A program made the position numbers and the translations under genes. A stretch of DNA of 36,843 nucleotides from an uncultured Gammaproteobacteria bacterium (lineage in GTDB: Bacteria; Pseudomonadota; Gammaproteobacteria; Pseudomonadales; Azotimanducaceae), in assembly GCA_913051785.1 (NCBI GenBank), contig CAJXCK010000012.1:1-36843 (forward strand). Reading direction: 5' to 3'. Shown here in pieces: positions 1 to 8,454 of this stretch (position 1 is its first letter; every line of letters begins with the position of its first letter). The notes beneath the pieces are model-generated. The model saw only the letters and a list, made by a program, of their open reading frames with translations. It ran no database searches and was not told the origin of the DNA.

Positions 1-324
1 ATTAATTCTATCGCTCCGTTTTACTGTGTCGTGTACCCCCGGGATGGACAGACATCCCTCCTCGCTCGACACAGTTTCCCCAATTAGCAAGATCTCAGGA
101 TTGACCAATGTTATTGGAGCATCCCTATTCTCGGAAACGTCGACCACGATCAGCCGTCGATGGAAATCGACTTGAGTCCCGGCAAGGCCTATTCCGTTGG
201 CGTCGTACATAGTGGCTAACATTTTGTCTGCCTGATTAGCGAGTTCCTTGTCAAAACTCTCAACCGTTGTGGCTTTGACTCTAAGTCGGCTGTCTGGATG
301 CTGGAGTATTGGAAGATATTGCAT
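1..324 (-). CDS. def: Peptide deformylase (3' part outside window)
   Basis: Removes the formyl group from the N-terminal methionine of new proteins in the cytosol, using a bound metal. My reading of the minus strand gives 108 residues from an ATG at 324-322, starting MQYLPILQHPDSRLR, before the frame leaves the window at base 1. Motif I is present as GIGLAGTQ (residues 44-51) and motif II as EEGCLS; the metal-binding HExxH motif lies beyond the edge. The family usually has GIGLAA(T/P)Q, so residue 49 is Gly instead of Ala, a mild change. An AAGGAA stretch lies upstream of the ATG. The gene is divergent from purE. In relatives fmt usually follows def, which would be outside this window. The identification is firm; only completeness is unknown. 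Confidence 0.93.
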   Translation of the reverse strand, partial: MQYLPILQHPDSRLRVKATTVESFDKELANQADKMLATMYDANGIGLAGTQVDFHRRLIVVDVSENRDAPITLVNPEILLIGETVSSEEGCLSIPGVHDTVKRSDRIN

Positions 325-407
325 CTTATGATCGGCTATTCCTTGCTGAAAATCGTTCGTGCATCAGTAGCGCTTGGTTTATAAGTCTTTGATTAATGCT
401 TTGATAA

Positions 408-436
408 TTGTCTTAGAGGCAACAGTGCAACATAAT
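408..436 (+). promoter_or_regulatory. Candidate sigma-70 promoter for purE
   Basis: A -35-like TTGTCT (408-413) and a -10-like CATAAT (431-436) are separated by 17 bases and lie 24 bases before the purE ATG, in the divergent gap with def. The -10 matches five of six consensus bases and the -35 four of six. No PurR-type operator was recognised. Prediction from sequence only. Confidence 0.45.
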
Positions 437-460
437 ATCTTTTTAGCTTAGGTATGTAAT

Positions 461-955
461 ATGGTTTTTGTCGCTGTTTTGATGGGATCAGAGTCTGACT
501 GGCCGGTTATGCAATCTACCGCTGATGTTTTGAAAGATCTGGGAATAAATTTTGAAGTGCGTGTGACCAGCGCCCATCGAACGCCCGCTAGTACGAGTTC
601 CTATGTGGCTGATGCCGAGGCCAGGGGCTGTAAAGTGTTTATTTGTGCAGCAGGTATGGCGGCGCATTTAGCGGGAGCGGTAGCTGCCCATACTCAACGA
701 CCAGTCATCGGGGTCCCTATTGATAGCGGCCCTCTCCAAGGCTTTGATGCTTTGTTATCGACCGCGCAAATGCCAGGTGGAGTTCCTGTGGCAACGGTTG
801 CAGTGGGTAAGGCGGGCGCGAAAAATGCTGGTTATCTAGCGGGTCAAATATTGGCGACTTCGGATCAAGCTTTGCATGAAAAGATTGTTGCTGACCGCGC
901 AGAAAATGCTGAGAAGGTTGCGGCTCAGAATAGCCGAGTTCAAGACTCTCTGTAA
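461..955 (+). CDS. purE: N5-carboxyaminoimidazole ribonucleotide mutase PurE
   Basis: Converts N5-CAIR to CAIR in de novo purine synthesis, in the cytosol. The 164-residue length is normal for class I (bacterial) PurE. The N-terminal substrate loop reads [10 protein letters not shown], followed by SAHRTP with the catalytic His, the AGMAAHL segment, and the C-terminal [16 protein letters not shown] signature. The protein starts at ATG 461. The usual partner purK is not downstream; instead tsaC begins about 11 bases after the stop, so purE probably heads a purE-tsaC-aroE operon. A PurE of this class normally needs PurK, so purK is expected elsewhere in the genome. Confidence 0.95.
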   Translation: MVFVAVLMGSESDWPVMQSTADVLKDLGINFEVRVTSAHRTPASTSSYVADAEARGCKVFICAAGMAAHLAGAVAAHTQRPVIGVPIDSGPLQGFDALLSTAQMPGGVPVATVAVGKAGAKNAGYLAGQILATSDQALHEKIVADRAENAEKVAAQNSRVQDSL

Positions 956-966
956 GGGGCGCCCAA

Positions 967-1509
967 ATCAAGCAGGGCCTGGACAAAGCCGCTCAGATAA
1001 TCAAGGGAGGAGGAGTTATTGCTCACGCTACTGAAGGTTTATGGGGTCTAGCCTGCCGCCCAGACAGTCATTCAGCTATAGAAAAGATCCTGAAAATCAA
1101 AGGTCGAGATGGCGAGAAGGGGTTCTTACTTCTGGCGGCTGATGCAGAGCAGTTTATGCCCAATATCAATCAACTTGAGCCGACTTTAGTTAAAAACATA
1201 ATGGACTCCTGGCCTGGCCACATAACATGGGTGTTACCTAACACGGACTTTTCTGAACTGGTGACCGGCGGCAGAACAACCGTTGCTTGTAGAGTTCCTG
1301 ATCATGATCAAGCGAGGTCGCTGTGTGATAAATTCGGCGGCCCGATAATTTCTACGTCCCTCAATCGCAGTGGACAGGCGCCGGTAATCTCATATGAAGA
1401 GGCGGCAGCCGAATTCTCAGAGGAAGTCGAATTTATTTTACCCGGGCAAATATCGGGATACGATGGCCCCAGTGCGATTTATGGGCTAGACGGTGCCCGC
1501 CTAAGATGA
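967..1509 (+). CDS. tsaC: Threonylcarbamoyl-AMP synthase TsaC (YrdC/Sua5), atypical start
   Basis: Makes threonylcarbamoyl-AMP from threonine, bicarbonate and ATP for the t6A37 modification of ANN-decoding tRNAs. The frame is open from the TAG at 931 to the TGA at 1507-1509. It contains the N-terminal core GGVIAHATEGLWGLAC, the KGR (KxR) motif near residues 45-47, the EKGFLLLAA strand and the STSLNRSG motif. No ATG, GTG or TTG exists in this frame before the conserved core; the first ATG (1156) would delete the substrate-binding motifs. An ATC at 967 sits 7 bases after AAGGGG (954-959) and gives 180 residues, close to the family's 185-190; CTG at 979 is the alternative. Function is firm, the start is inferred. 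A sequence error changing ATG to ATC is also possible. Confidence 0.85.
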   Translation: MKQGLDKAAQIIKGGGVIAHATEGLWGLACRPDSHSAIEKILKIKGRDGEKGFLLLAADAEQFMPNINQLEPTLVKNIMDSWPGHITWVLPNTDFSELVTGGRTTVACRVPDHDQARSLCDKFGGPIISTSLNRSGQAPVISYEEAAAEFSEEVEFILPGQISGYDGPSAIYGLDGARLR

Positions 1510-1537
1510 AAATTGTTGCTAAAGGGGGCTTGATCAC

Positions 1538-2377
1538 ATGATAAAAGCCGATACGAATTTCGCGGTGATTGGAGATCCCGTAGAACACTCCTTGTCTCCG
1601 AAAATACATTACTTGTTCGCGAAGCAAGATGGTAACCAAATCAAGTATGAAAAGATTCGGGTAACAAAGGGTTCGTTTGTAAACTTTGTGGAAGATTTTT
1701 TCTCAAACCGAGGCGGTGGTTTAAACATTACGTTGCCTTTAAAGACCGACGCTTTCGAGATAGCCGGCAAACTAGATAGAGACTCTAAAAGCTGCCAGGC
1801 GGTAAACACGCTGAAGTCGGTAAACGGCACATTGAGCGGGTTTAATACGGACGGCGTTGGTTTTTTGGAGGATCTAGAGGTTTGGCATGGAATTTCGGTT
1901 AAAAATAAGCGGGTTTTGCTTTTAGGCTCAGGGGGTGCTGCAAAAGGTATTATCCGACCACTCTTAATTAACGGGCCAAAAACACTGACCATCGCAAACC
2001 GCACTCCCGCGTCAGCATTGGGCCTAGCCGACCAATTACGTTTGGAGAACTTCAACGGCATAGAAGGAATGGGGTTAGACGATATTCAGCTGTTGGATCA
2101 ACGTTTTGACATCATCGTAAACGCAACCTCATCGGGGCACAAAAACAGTGAGGTGCCGATCGATGAAAATTTGCTAGAGGGCTCTATTTGTTACGATCTT
2201 TCATATGGCCCCGCAGCTAGCTTTGCTCGCTGGGCAGAGTCACGAGGAGCGAAAAGATCAATCGATGGCTTGGGGATGTTGATTGAGCAAGCCGCAAAAA
2301 GCTATGAAATCTGGACCGGATTTTCACCTGATACTGAATCTGTAAGAGCCAAAATAAGGGATGATATTGACATCTAA
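1538..2377 (+). CDS. aroE: Shikimate dehydrogenase (NADP+) AroE
   Basis: Reduces 3-dehydroshikimate to shikimate with NADPH, the fourth step of the shikimate pathway to aromatic amino acids. The 279 residues match the family's usual 270-285. Visible are the substrate-binding SLSP (residues 18-21), catalytic Lys69 in NITLPLK, catalytic Asp105 in NTDG, the GSGGAAKG dinucleotide loop (about 130-137), and NRTPAS, typical of NADP specificity. An AAGGGGG ribosome-binding site precedes the ATG. It follows tsaC by 28 bases, as in the tsaC/aroE neighbourhood of many gammaproteobacteria, but hemF, often between them, is absent. Confidence 0.96.
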   Translation: MIKADTNFAVIGDPVEHSLSPKIHYLFAKQDGNQIKYEKIRVTKGSFVNFVEDFFSNRGGGLNITLPLKTDAFEIAGKLDRDSKSCQAVNTLKSVNGTLSGFNTDGVGFLEDLEVWHGISVKNKRVLLLGSGGAAKGIIRPLLINGPKTLTIANRTPASALGLADQLRLENFNGIEGMGLDDIQLLDQRFDIIVNATSSGHKNSEVPIDENLLEGSICYDLSYGPAASFARWAESRGAKRSIDGLGMLIEQAAKSYEIWTGFSPDTESVRAKIRDDIDI

Positions 2378-2386
2378 GTGATCTGG

Positions 2387-2644
2387 ATGAAAAAACGGTT
2401 TATAGCCGGTGCGGTATGCCCAAAATGTAAAGAGATGGATCGGATGGTGCTAGAAACCAGCGAAGCGGGCGACGAAGAAGAGGTCCAAAGAAGGCGTTGT
2501 GTCTCTTGCGGCTTCTCCGAGGACTACGCCCCAAGCGAGAATAGGTATGACTCCCTCCCCAGAGGGAAACGTGAAAAAACAGTGTCCACCAGTTCGACGT
2601 CAGATGTCGTAAGAATCATTGATCCTGTTTTGATAAAGAAATGA
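2387..2644 (+). CDS. YheV-like putative zinc-ribbon protein (DUF2387)
   Basis: A small protein of 85 residues from the ATG at 2387; a GTG at 2378, directly after the aroE stop, would add three residues. The start MKKRFIAGAVCPKC closely resembles E. coli YheV, and two CxxC pairs (Cys11/Cys14 and Cys38/Cys41) suggest a zinc ribbon. The family has no established function. The middle is acidic (AGDEEEV) and the C-terminus polar. Position after aroE suggests co-transcription. ATG was preferred because family members begin just before the KRFIAGA segment; neither start has a strong ribosome-binding site. Confidence 0.8.
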   Translation: MKKRFIAGAVCPKCKEMDRMVLETSEAGDEEEVQRRRCVSCGFSEDYAPSENRYDSLPRGKREKTVSTSSTSDVVRIIDPVLIKK

Positions 2645-2709
2645 GCTATTGATGCAGTTAAAGTCCACTATTAAGTTAGCTTTTCTGCGGACCCACCGAC
2701 CCTCTTGGC

Positions 2710-2737
2710 TTGCCCTGAAAACAGGTGCTTGTATACT
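2710..2737 (+). promoter_or_regulatory. Candidate sigma-70 promoter of the cox operon
   Basis: TTGCCC (2710-2715) and TATACT (2732-2737) are 16 bases apart, about 120 bases before coxB, in the only sizeable gap ahead of the respiratory block. No terminator was seen between the YheV-like gene and this site. Sequence-based prediction. Confidence 0.45.
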
Positions 2738-2855
2738 TATCGGCCTAGTTCACCGTGCAGAATTAAACGGTTTACAGTTCGGTTTATATCCCAGTAGCTA
2801 GGCGGTCATATTAGTTGAGTGTTGAAGAAATAAGAAATTAAAAAAGGTCTTGGTA

Positions 2856-3719
2856 ATGAATACACTGAAAAGCATATCGATTAAGGGGATGTTCGTAGCA
2901 TTCCTTGTTTCGGTCAGCAGCATGTTGTTAGCCGACGAGCTTAATTTAAGGCCAGGAGTCACCGAAATCAGCAGGAGCGTTTACGATCTGCACAACCTGA
3001 TCCTGCTCATCTGCGTCGTGATCGGAGTAGTAGTTTACGGGGTCATGTTCATATCGATGTACTTTCACAGGAAATCCAGGGGACATGAAGCGGCGCAGTT
3101 CGACGACAACCACACACTCGAAATCGCCTGGACCGTTATCCCAACTTTAATCCTTGTAGGGATGTTTATCCCTTCTTATGGGGTATTAAAGGAGATATAT
3201 AATACTGACAATGCAGAAATGACGGTGGAAGTGCGGGGTTATCAGTGGAAATGGCAATATAAGTATGTAGATGAGGACTACAACAATTCCTTCTCATTCT
3301 TTTCAAACTTGGCGACCCCAAGAGCGCAAATAAAGAATCGTCAGGTTAAAACAGAAACTTACCTGCTCGAAGTCGATGAGCCTTTGCGAATTCCGGCAAA
3401 TAGGAAAGTTAAGTTTCTCGTGACCGCGGAGGATGTCATCCACGCCTGGTGGGTGCCTGATTTTGGGATCAAGCGTGATGCAGTGCCAGGAATAATAAAT
3501 GAGCTCTGGGCGATCGTTCCTGAGCCAGGAACTTATAGGGGTCAATGTACAGAGCTTTGCGGGAAGGACCATGGTTTCATGCCAATTGTGGTTGAAGTTC
3601 TGCCAGAGAGAGAATTTGACCTCTGGTACCAGGACAAAGTAGCAGAAAAAATAGCGCTCGATCAGAGCACAAAAACACAGACAGACACAGAATTTTTGAC
3701 CGTCTCGAGCGGGGGTTAG
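2856..3719 (+). CDS. coxB: Cytochrome c oxidase subunit II
   Basis: Carries the CuA centre that accepts electrons from cytochrome c and passes them to heme a in subunit I; it is anchored in the inner membrane with a periplasmic domain. It has a signal sequence (residues 1-26), two membrane helices (about 38-60 and 80-103), the aromatic cluster YQWKWQY, and all CuA ligands: His196 in HAWW, Cys231, Cys235, His239 and Met242 in [12 protein letters not shown]. There is no C-terminal heme c motif, so the enzyme is aa3 rather than caa3. The ATG at 2856 follows an AAGG site; a TTG at 2850 would add two residues. First gene of the oxidase operon. Confidence 0.96.
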   Translation: MNTLKSISIKGMFVAFLVSVSSMLLADELNLRPGVTEISRSVYDLHNLILLICVVIGVVVYGVMFISMYFHRKSRGHEAAQFDDNHTLEIAWTVIPTLILVGMFIPSYGVLKEIYNTDNAEMTVEVRGYQWKWQYKYVDEDYNNSFSFFSNLATPRAQIKNRQVKTETYLLEVDEPLRIPANRKVKFLVTAEDVIHAWWVPDFGIKRDAVPGIINELWAIVPEPGTYRGQCTELCGKDHGFMPIVVEVLPEREFDLWYQDKVAEKIALDQSTKTQTDTEFLTVSSGG

Positions 3720-3735
3720 TTCACTAGGAGCAACA

Positions 3736-5322
3736 ATGAGCGAAGTAGTTCATACAGATCACCACGACGAACATGATCATGGGCCAGAGAAAGGCCTTCT
3801 GCGTTGGCTATATACGACCAACCACAAAGATATAGGAACGCTATATCTTTGGTTCAGCTTTTTAATGTTATTTATCGGTGGTGCGCTAGCACTGGTGATA
3901 AGAACTGAGCTATTCCAGCCCGGACTCCAATTTATAGAGCCAGCGTTTTTTAACCAAATGACAACCAATCACGGGTTGATAATGGTTTTTGGGGCGATCA
4001 TGCCCGCTTTCGTTGGTCTGGCCAACTGGTTGATCCCTATGCAAGTGGGCGCCCCAGACATGGCGTTACCACGTATGAATAACTTATCCTTTTGGATATT
4101 GCCCTTTGCCTTCGGCATGATGATTTCGACCTTCTTCATGGATGGCGGAGGCCCTAACTTTGGGTGGACTTTTTATGCGCCCTTGTCCACGACCTATGGG
4201 CCGCCCTCAACCACGTATTTCATATTCGCGGTGCACTTGATGGGAGCCTCATCCATCATGGGCAGCATTAACATAATAGCAACGATACTTAACATGCGTG
4301 CTCCAGGCATGACATTGATGAAAATGCCTCTCTTTGTTTGGACATGGCTGATTACCGCATTCCTGCTCATAGCGGTCATGCCGGTGCTGGCAGGTGCCGT
4401 TACGATGATGCTATTTGACATCCACTTTGGTACAAGCTTTTTTAATGCAGCTGGCGGCGGCGACCCAGTCATGTTTCAGCACATATTCTGGTTTTTCGGA
4501 CACCCAGAAGTCTACATAATGATTTTGCCGGCGTTTGGAATCGTGTCTCACATCCTTCCGGCTTTCGCGAGAAAACCGCTTTTTGGCTATACCTCAATGG
4601 TTTGGGCGGTGGCCTCGATTGCGGTACTTTCTTTCGTTGTTTGGGCACATCACATGTTCACAGTGGGTATGCCGTTATTTGGACAGGCATTCTTCATGGG
4701 TGCGACGATGGTGATTGCGATTCCAACTGGTGTGAAGGTCTTCAACTGGATTGCCACCATGTGGCGGGGCTCCATGACGTTCGAAACGCCAATGTTGTTT
4801 GCAGTCGCCTTCGTAATATTATTTACGATGGGCGGTTTCTCAGGTCTAATGCTAGCAATCGTGCCGGCTGATTATCAGTACCACGACACTTACTTTGTGG
4901 TCGCGCATTTCCATTATGTCCTTGTTCCAGGTGCGCTATTCTCCATAATCGCTGCTGTTTATTTCTGGTTCCCCAAATGGACCGGTAAAATGTACAACGA
5001 GTCACTTGGTAAATTGCATTTCTGGTTATCTTTTATTGGGGTGAACATTACGTTCTTCCCTCAGCATTTTTCGGGGCTAGCCGGAATGCCCAGGCGGATT
5101 CCTGACTACGCCCTACAATTCGCAGACTTTAATATGATCTCGAGTGTAGGCGCATTTATTTTCGGCTTTTCTCAGCTGTTCTTTTTGTATGTTCTGATTA
5201 ATGGCATTCGTAGTGGCAAGGCGGCCGACGGACTTTCTTGGGAAGGTGCAAAAGGACTAGAGTGGACTCTTCCTTCCCCCGCTCCCTACCACAGCTTCAC
5301 CCAGCCGCCAAAGGTGAGTTGA
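3736..5322 (+). CDS. coxA: Cytochrome c oxidase subunit I
   Basis: Catalytic subunit of aa3-type oxidase: reduces O2 to water at the heme a3-CuB site and pumps protons. The 528 residues contain about 12 membrane helices. HPEVY (256-260) supplies the CuB His and the cross-linked Tyr, with Glu258 marking an A1-type oxidase. His305-His306 are the other CuB ligands, and His391 and His393 in AHFHYV bind heme a3 and heme a. The N-terminus is His/Asp-rich, common in proteobacterial CoxA. It lies 16 bases after coxB. Confidence 0.97.
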   Translation: MSEVVHTDHHDEHDHGPEKGLLRWLYTTNHKDIGTLYLWFSFLMLFIGGALALVIRTELFQPGLQFIEPAFFNQMTTNHGLIMVFGAIMPAFVGLANWLIPMQVGAPDMALPRMNNLSFWILPFAFGMMISTFFMDGGGPNFGWTFYAPLSTTYGPPSTTYFIFAVHLMGASSIMGSINIIATILNMRAPGMTLMKMPLFVWTWLITAFLLIAVMPVLAGAVTMMLFDIHFGTSFFNAAGGGDPVMFQHIFWFFGHPEVYIMILPAFGIVSHILPAFARKPLFGYTSMVWAVASIAVLSFVVWAHHMFTVGMPLFGQAFFMGATMVIAIPTGVKVFNWIATMWRGSMTFETPMLFAVAFVILFTMGGFSGLMLAIVPADYQYHDTYFVVAHFHYVLVPGALFSIIAAVYFWFPKWTGKMYNESLGKLHFWLSFIGVNITFFPQHFSGLAGMPRRIPDYALQFADFNMISSVGAFIFGFSQLFFLYVLINGIRSGKAADGLSWEGAKGLEWTLPSPAPYHSFTQPPKVS

Positions 5323-5350
5323 GAGTTCGCGGGAATTTTGGAATGGAGAC

Positions 5351-5950
5351 ATGAGTAGCCGTCTTGAACAGCAAGCTGGGATAGCTAGGACCGTAAAGAA
5401 ACTTTGCCTGGTCCTTGTCGGCATGGTTGGTTTCGTTTTTGCCCTAGTGCCCATCTATGACCTTTTTTGTGAGGTCACTGGCCTTAATGGGAAAACGGGC
5501 GGACAGTACACGTACGTCGAGTCAGAGATGGAAGCAGATCTGTCTCGAGAGGTTCGAGTCAATTTCATAACTAACACTAATCAAGGTATGAATTGGGAAT
5601 TCTGGCCAGAGAAAGGCGCTATCAAGGTAAATCCAGGCACTATCCACACGGTAAATTTCTTCGTAAGGAACCCCTCCTCAATTCCTACAGTGGGTAGAGC
5701 TATACCTTCAGTTGCGCCTGGGTTGGCGGCGGGCTATTTTCACAAAACAGAGTGTTTCTGCTTCGAGCAGCAGCTGCTCGCTCCCGGCGAAGTTATGGAG
5801 ATGCCGTTACGTTTTATCGTCGGTCCGGAGATTCCTGGTGATATAAAGGAAATAAGTCTAAGCTACGCGCTGTTCGATGTAACGGAAGACTCTACCGAGT
5901 TGATAGAAAGCTTTAAGAACGGTTTAAATGTTGCGGCGGCGGGTCGTTAG
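5351..5950 (+). CDS. ctaG: Cytochrome c oxidase copper assembly protein CtaG (Cox11)
   Basis: Delivers copper to the CuB site of subunit I. It is a 199-residue protein with one N-terminal membrane helix (about 15-38, ending VPIYDLFCEVTG, the typical Cox11 entry) and a periplasmic immunoglobulin-like domain. The copper-binding CFCF motif is at residues 135-138 (tgt at 5753), and the domain ends in the family-typical SLSYALF strand. It is located between coxA and coxC, the usual order in gammaproteobacteria. Confidence 0.96.
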   Translation: MSSRLEQQAGIARTVKKLCLVLVGMVGFVFALVPIYDLFCEVTGLNGKTGGQYTYVESEMEADLSREVRVNFITNTNQGMNWEFWPEKGAIKVNPGTIHTVNFFVRNPSSIPTVGRAIPSVAPGLAAGYFHKTECFCFEQQLLAPGEVMEMPLRFIVGPEIPGDIKEISLSYALFDVTEDSTELIESFKNGLNVAAAGR

Positions 5951-5964
5951 AGGGGGTTAATAAA

Positions 5965-6888
5965 ATGGCAAGCGCAGCTGGTCCAGACCAATCAGTTTAC
6001 TATGTCCCGGCCCAAGGCTGGTACCCCGTCTGGTTAGCATTCGGTTTTATGCTATTGGTTACCGGGTTTGCATCCGTGCTGAACATGCAAAAAACGGGCG
6101 GTTCGGCAGATTGGACTCAGAGCTTGATAGGGTTTGCTATTGTGGCCTTCGTGTTTTTTCGTTGGTTTGCCAAAGTAATCCAGGAAAATGCAGAGGGCTA
6201 CAACAATGCGCAGCTTAAGAAGAGCTATGTCTGGGGGATGGGCTGGTTCATTTTTTCCGAGGTAATGTTTTTTGCAGCCTTCTTCGGCGCCCTTTTCTAT
6301 GTCCGAATGTGGGTGGTCCCCTGGCTTGGAGGAGAAGGTTCTAAGGGTATCGTGGGTGATTATCTGTACCCTGAGTTTGAGGCTACTTGGCCGGTCGTTT
6401 CAAACCCTAATCCGGAAATCTTTGAGAACCCGGGCCAGTCTATGGCGCCTCCGACTTTGGGATCTGCATGGCTCACGTATTTGCCGTTTATGAATACGGT
6501 TATTTTGTTGTCATCTAGCGTAACAGTGCATATGGCTCACATGGCGATTAACACTCAAGAGCGTGGAAAGCTAGCTGGCTGGTTAGGTTTCACCGTTCTT
6601 CTTGGCATTATTTTTCTAGGCCTGCAGGTCTTCGAGTACTATGAGGCGTATGCCCATATGGGGCTCACGTTGTCGTCTGGTATATATGGGTCAACGTTCT
6701 TCATTTTAACCGGGTTTCATGGCTTTCACGTGACGATGGGTACGGTGATATTGCTTATTCAGTTCTTCCGGGTTTTGAAGGGTCATTTCAAGGAGCATGA
6801 CTGCTTTGGTTTTGAGTCAGCCAGTTGGTACTGGCACTTTGTCGACGTCGTTTGGGTAGGGTTATTTATCTTCGTGTATGTGCTTTAA
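5965..6888 (+). CDS. coxC: Cytochrome c oxidase subunit III
   Basis: Structural core subunit of the aa3 oxidase that stabilises proton uptake and oxygen access. The 307 residues contain about seven membrane helices; family signatures include WFIFSEVMFFAAFFGALFY, the HMAHMAI segment, GFHGFHVTMG and the C-terminal WYWHFVDVVWVGLF. The stretch WVVPWLGGEG to PTLGSAWLTYLP is the long loop of the gammaproteobacterial form. It ends 3 bases before the stop of the antisense DUF2909 gene. Confidence 0.96.
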   Translation: MASAAGPDQSVYYVPAQGWYPVWLAFGFMLLVTGFASVLNMQKTGGSADWTQSLIGFAIVAFVFFRWFAKVIQENAEGYNNAQLKKSYVWGMGWFIFSEVMFFAAFFGALFYVRMWVVPWLGGEGSKGIVGDYLYPEFEATWPVVSNPNPEIFENPGQSMAPPTLGSAWLTYLPFMNTVILLSSSVTVHMAHMAINTQERGKLAGWLGFTVLLGIIFLGLQVFEYYEAYAHMGLTLSSGIYGSTFFILTGFHGFHVTMGTVILLIQFFRVLKGHFKEHDCFGFESASWYWHFVDVVWVGLFIFVYVL

Positions 6889-6891
6889 CTT

Positions 6892-7131
6892 TTAAGGCAG
6901 CTTTTCTGTTGCGTTGTGCCATGGGGCATTAGTGCCAATCCTGAGTTCTCCAGTGTAAAAACCGTAGCCAATAGCGATAAGCAAGAGAGAAGCGAATATT
7001 ACTCTCGCTCCCAGAGCGTATCGAGTTCGCTTCGAGCCTGCTTTTTCAGTGTCCTTAAACAGAAAAATGAGACCGGTGCTTAGGCTTAAAATAACGAGGA
7101 TCAATAGAATGATTATAACGAGCTTTAGCAA
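6892..7131 (-). CDS. Twin transmembrane protein, DUF2909 family
   Basis: A 79-residue membrane protein on the strand opposite the surrounding cox genes. It has two hydrophobic helices (about 2-25 and 44-62) separated by a short basic loop (KAGSKRTRYALGAR). DUF2909 proteins are found in this antisense position between coxC and surf1 in other gammaproteobacteria; their role is unknown, and a link to oxidase assembly rests on location only. The start is a TTG at 7131-7129 with AGGAG upstream. Its convergent end leaves 3 bases to the coxC stop, and it splits the cox cluster into two plus-strand blocks. Confidence 0.8.
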   Translation of the reverse strand: MLKLVIIILLILVILSLSTGLIFLFKDTEKAGSKRTRYALGARVIFASLLLIAIGYGFYTGELRIGTNAPWHNATEKLP

Positions 7132-7183
7132 ACGAATGCTCCTACGAATTGGTAAACGGTAGAGCTATGAGCGTGAGTTTTAG

Positions 7184-7912
7184 GTGAGGAATAACTTTGC
7201 ACCAGGCTGGAAGATGACGCTGTTTACCCTGTTTTTTCTTCCGGTGCTCTTATCCCTTGGAAAGTGGCAATTGGACAGGGCTTCGTTTAAGCAGGATCTG
7301 GAGTTCGAATATTTGGCAAGCATGGTGAGCCTGCCGGTAAATCTGAGTGATTTTGAGGAAAAGGCCTTTGGGGAGTTCGAGAATTTTACAAAAATTAGAG
7401 CTGAAGGGCGCTACATTGACCAGTTGTTTTATTTAGATAATCAGACAACTAATGGCCAAGTTGGATACTGGGTTTTTCAGCCCTTTTTGACGAATAGATC
7501 ACGACAAAACCTTATCGTTAACAGAGGTTTTGTTCCTGCTCCTGTTTTAAGGGGTGAACTGCCTCATGTAGAAACACCGGCTGGCGTTCAGATAATAGAA
7601 GCAACAGTTTGGCCCTATACGGGTTTACCTCCAATTTTTGGAAATGATAATTGGGGGAACAATTGGCCGAAGAGGATCCAATCTAAGGATTTGATGAGAA
7701 TGGGAAAAATATCAGGCTCGTACGCTCAGGAGTTACGGATAGATGCAAACGCGCCAGGTGCATTGCAGTCGCTTCCCAATCTGGATCAGTTTGATGATTC
7801 GAAACATCTAGGTTACGCGCTTACTTGGTTCGGTCTTGCCGTCACGCTTTGCATTAGCTTCTTGATATTTGGATTTAGCGGAGAGAGTAGGACACAGGAG
7901 GGACGGCGATGA
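7184..7912 (+). CDS. SURF1-family cytochrome oxidase assembly protein
   Basis: SURF1 (Shy1) proteins help insert heme a into subunit I. The 242 residues show the expected hairpin: an N-terminal membrane helix (about 10-28) ending LGKWQLDRA, a large periplasmic domain with YLDNQTTNGQVGYWVFQPF and LIVNRGFVP, and a C-terminal helix (LGYALTWFGLAVTL). The start is GTG 7184; the internal ATG at 7214 would remove the conserved pre-helix FAPGW segment. The 3' end overlaps the next gene by 4 bases, implying coupled translation. Confidence 0.92.
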   Translation: MRNNFAPGWKMTLFTLFFLPVLLSLGKWQLDRASFKQDLEFEYLASMVSLPVNLSDFEEKAFGEFENFTKIRAEGRYIDQLFYLDNQTTNGQVGYWVFQPFLTNRSRQNLIVNRGFVPAPVLRGELPHVETPAGVQIIEATVWPYTGLPPIFGNDNWGNNWPKRIQSKDLMRMGKISGSYAQELRIDANAPGALQSLPNLDQFDDSKHLGYALTWFGLAVTLCISFLIFGFSGESRTQEGRR

Positions 7913-8454
7913 GTGCCAACGCATACGAGTCGAAAGGCGTATCCGGAAAAAGAACATTTACGATCGCCTTGGTGATCGCGGCACTGAGTATTTTTGGAAG
8001 CACTTTGATGTTTGGTGTGGCTAAGCTTGGGTTCACTTGGGGGACAACAAATAAAGGAGACTTCGTCACGCCACCGGTCACATTGGGCGAGGTAGGTTGG
8101 ATAGACGCGACGGGTAGATTACTCGACGGCCAAGGTAAGTGGTGGTTGTGGCTCAATAACCCCTCCTGCCGCTTAGATTGCGAAGAAATTGTAGGGAAGC
8201 TGATCGCCACGCACACTCTGTTGAATAGACAGTCCGACCGCGCGAGACTGGCAATACTTTTGTCTGAGGAGACTTCCCCAAAATCACTGCCTTTGGAAGT
8301 GACCGTTTTATCGGGGATTCAGAACACGATGCCTGAGGGCATCTACATTATTGACCCTATTGGTAACTTTGTCTTTCGCTATGGGGCCGACGGAAATCCG
8401 AAGGATATCCTGTCGGATTTAAAACGACTTTTAAAGATGTCTCAAATTGGCTGA
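7909..8454 (+). CDS. Membrane-anchored Sco/thioredoxin-like protein of the cox cluster
   Basis: A 181-residue protein with one N-terminal membrane helix (about 18-40) and a periplasmic domain of thioredoxin-like appearance. CRLDC at residues 87-91 gives a CxxxC like the copper motif of Sco proteins (compare CPDVC in the Sco gene at 10455), and the later IDPIGNFVFRYG resembles the Sco C-terminal strand. The His that completes the Sco copper site is not evident before that strand, so a thiol-redox role toward CuA or Sco is a reasonable inference, but unproven. Similar proteins sit between surf1 and ctaA in other gammaproteobacteria. It overlaps surf1 by 4 bases and ctaA by 8. Confidence 0.75.
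   Translation: MSANAYESKGVSGKRTFTIALVIAALSIFGSTLMFGVAKLGFTWGTTNKGDFVTPPVTLGEVGWIDATGRLLDGQGKWWLWLNNPSCRLDCEEIVGKLIATHTLLNRQSDRARLAILLSEETSPKSLPLEVTVLSGIQNTMPEGIYIIDPIGNFVFRYGADGNPKDILSDLKRLLKMSQIG

Noticed and set aside
1156-1509. A truncated TsaC gene starting at the ATG at 1156
   Set aside because: The conserved TsaC N-terminal motifs are encoded in the same open frame upstream from 967, so the gene is whole and only the start codon is atypical.
1609-2061. 150-codon minus-strand open frame inside aroE
   Set aside because: It lies fully within aroE, has no family resemblance and reads as a shadow frame.
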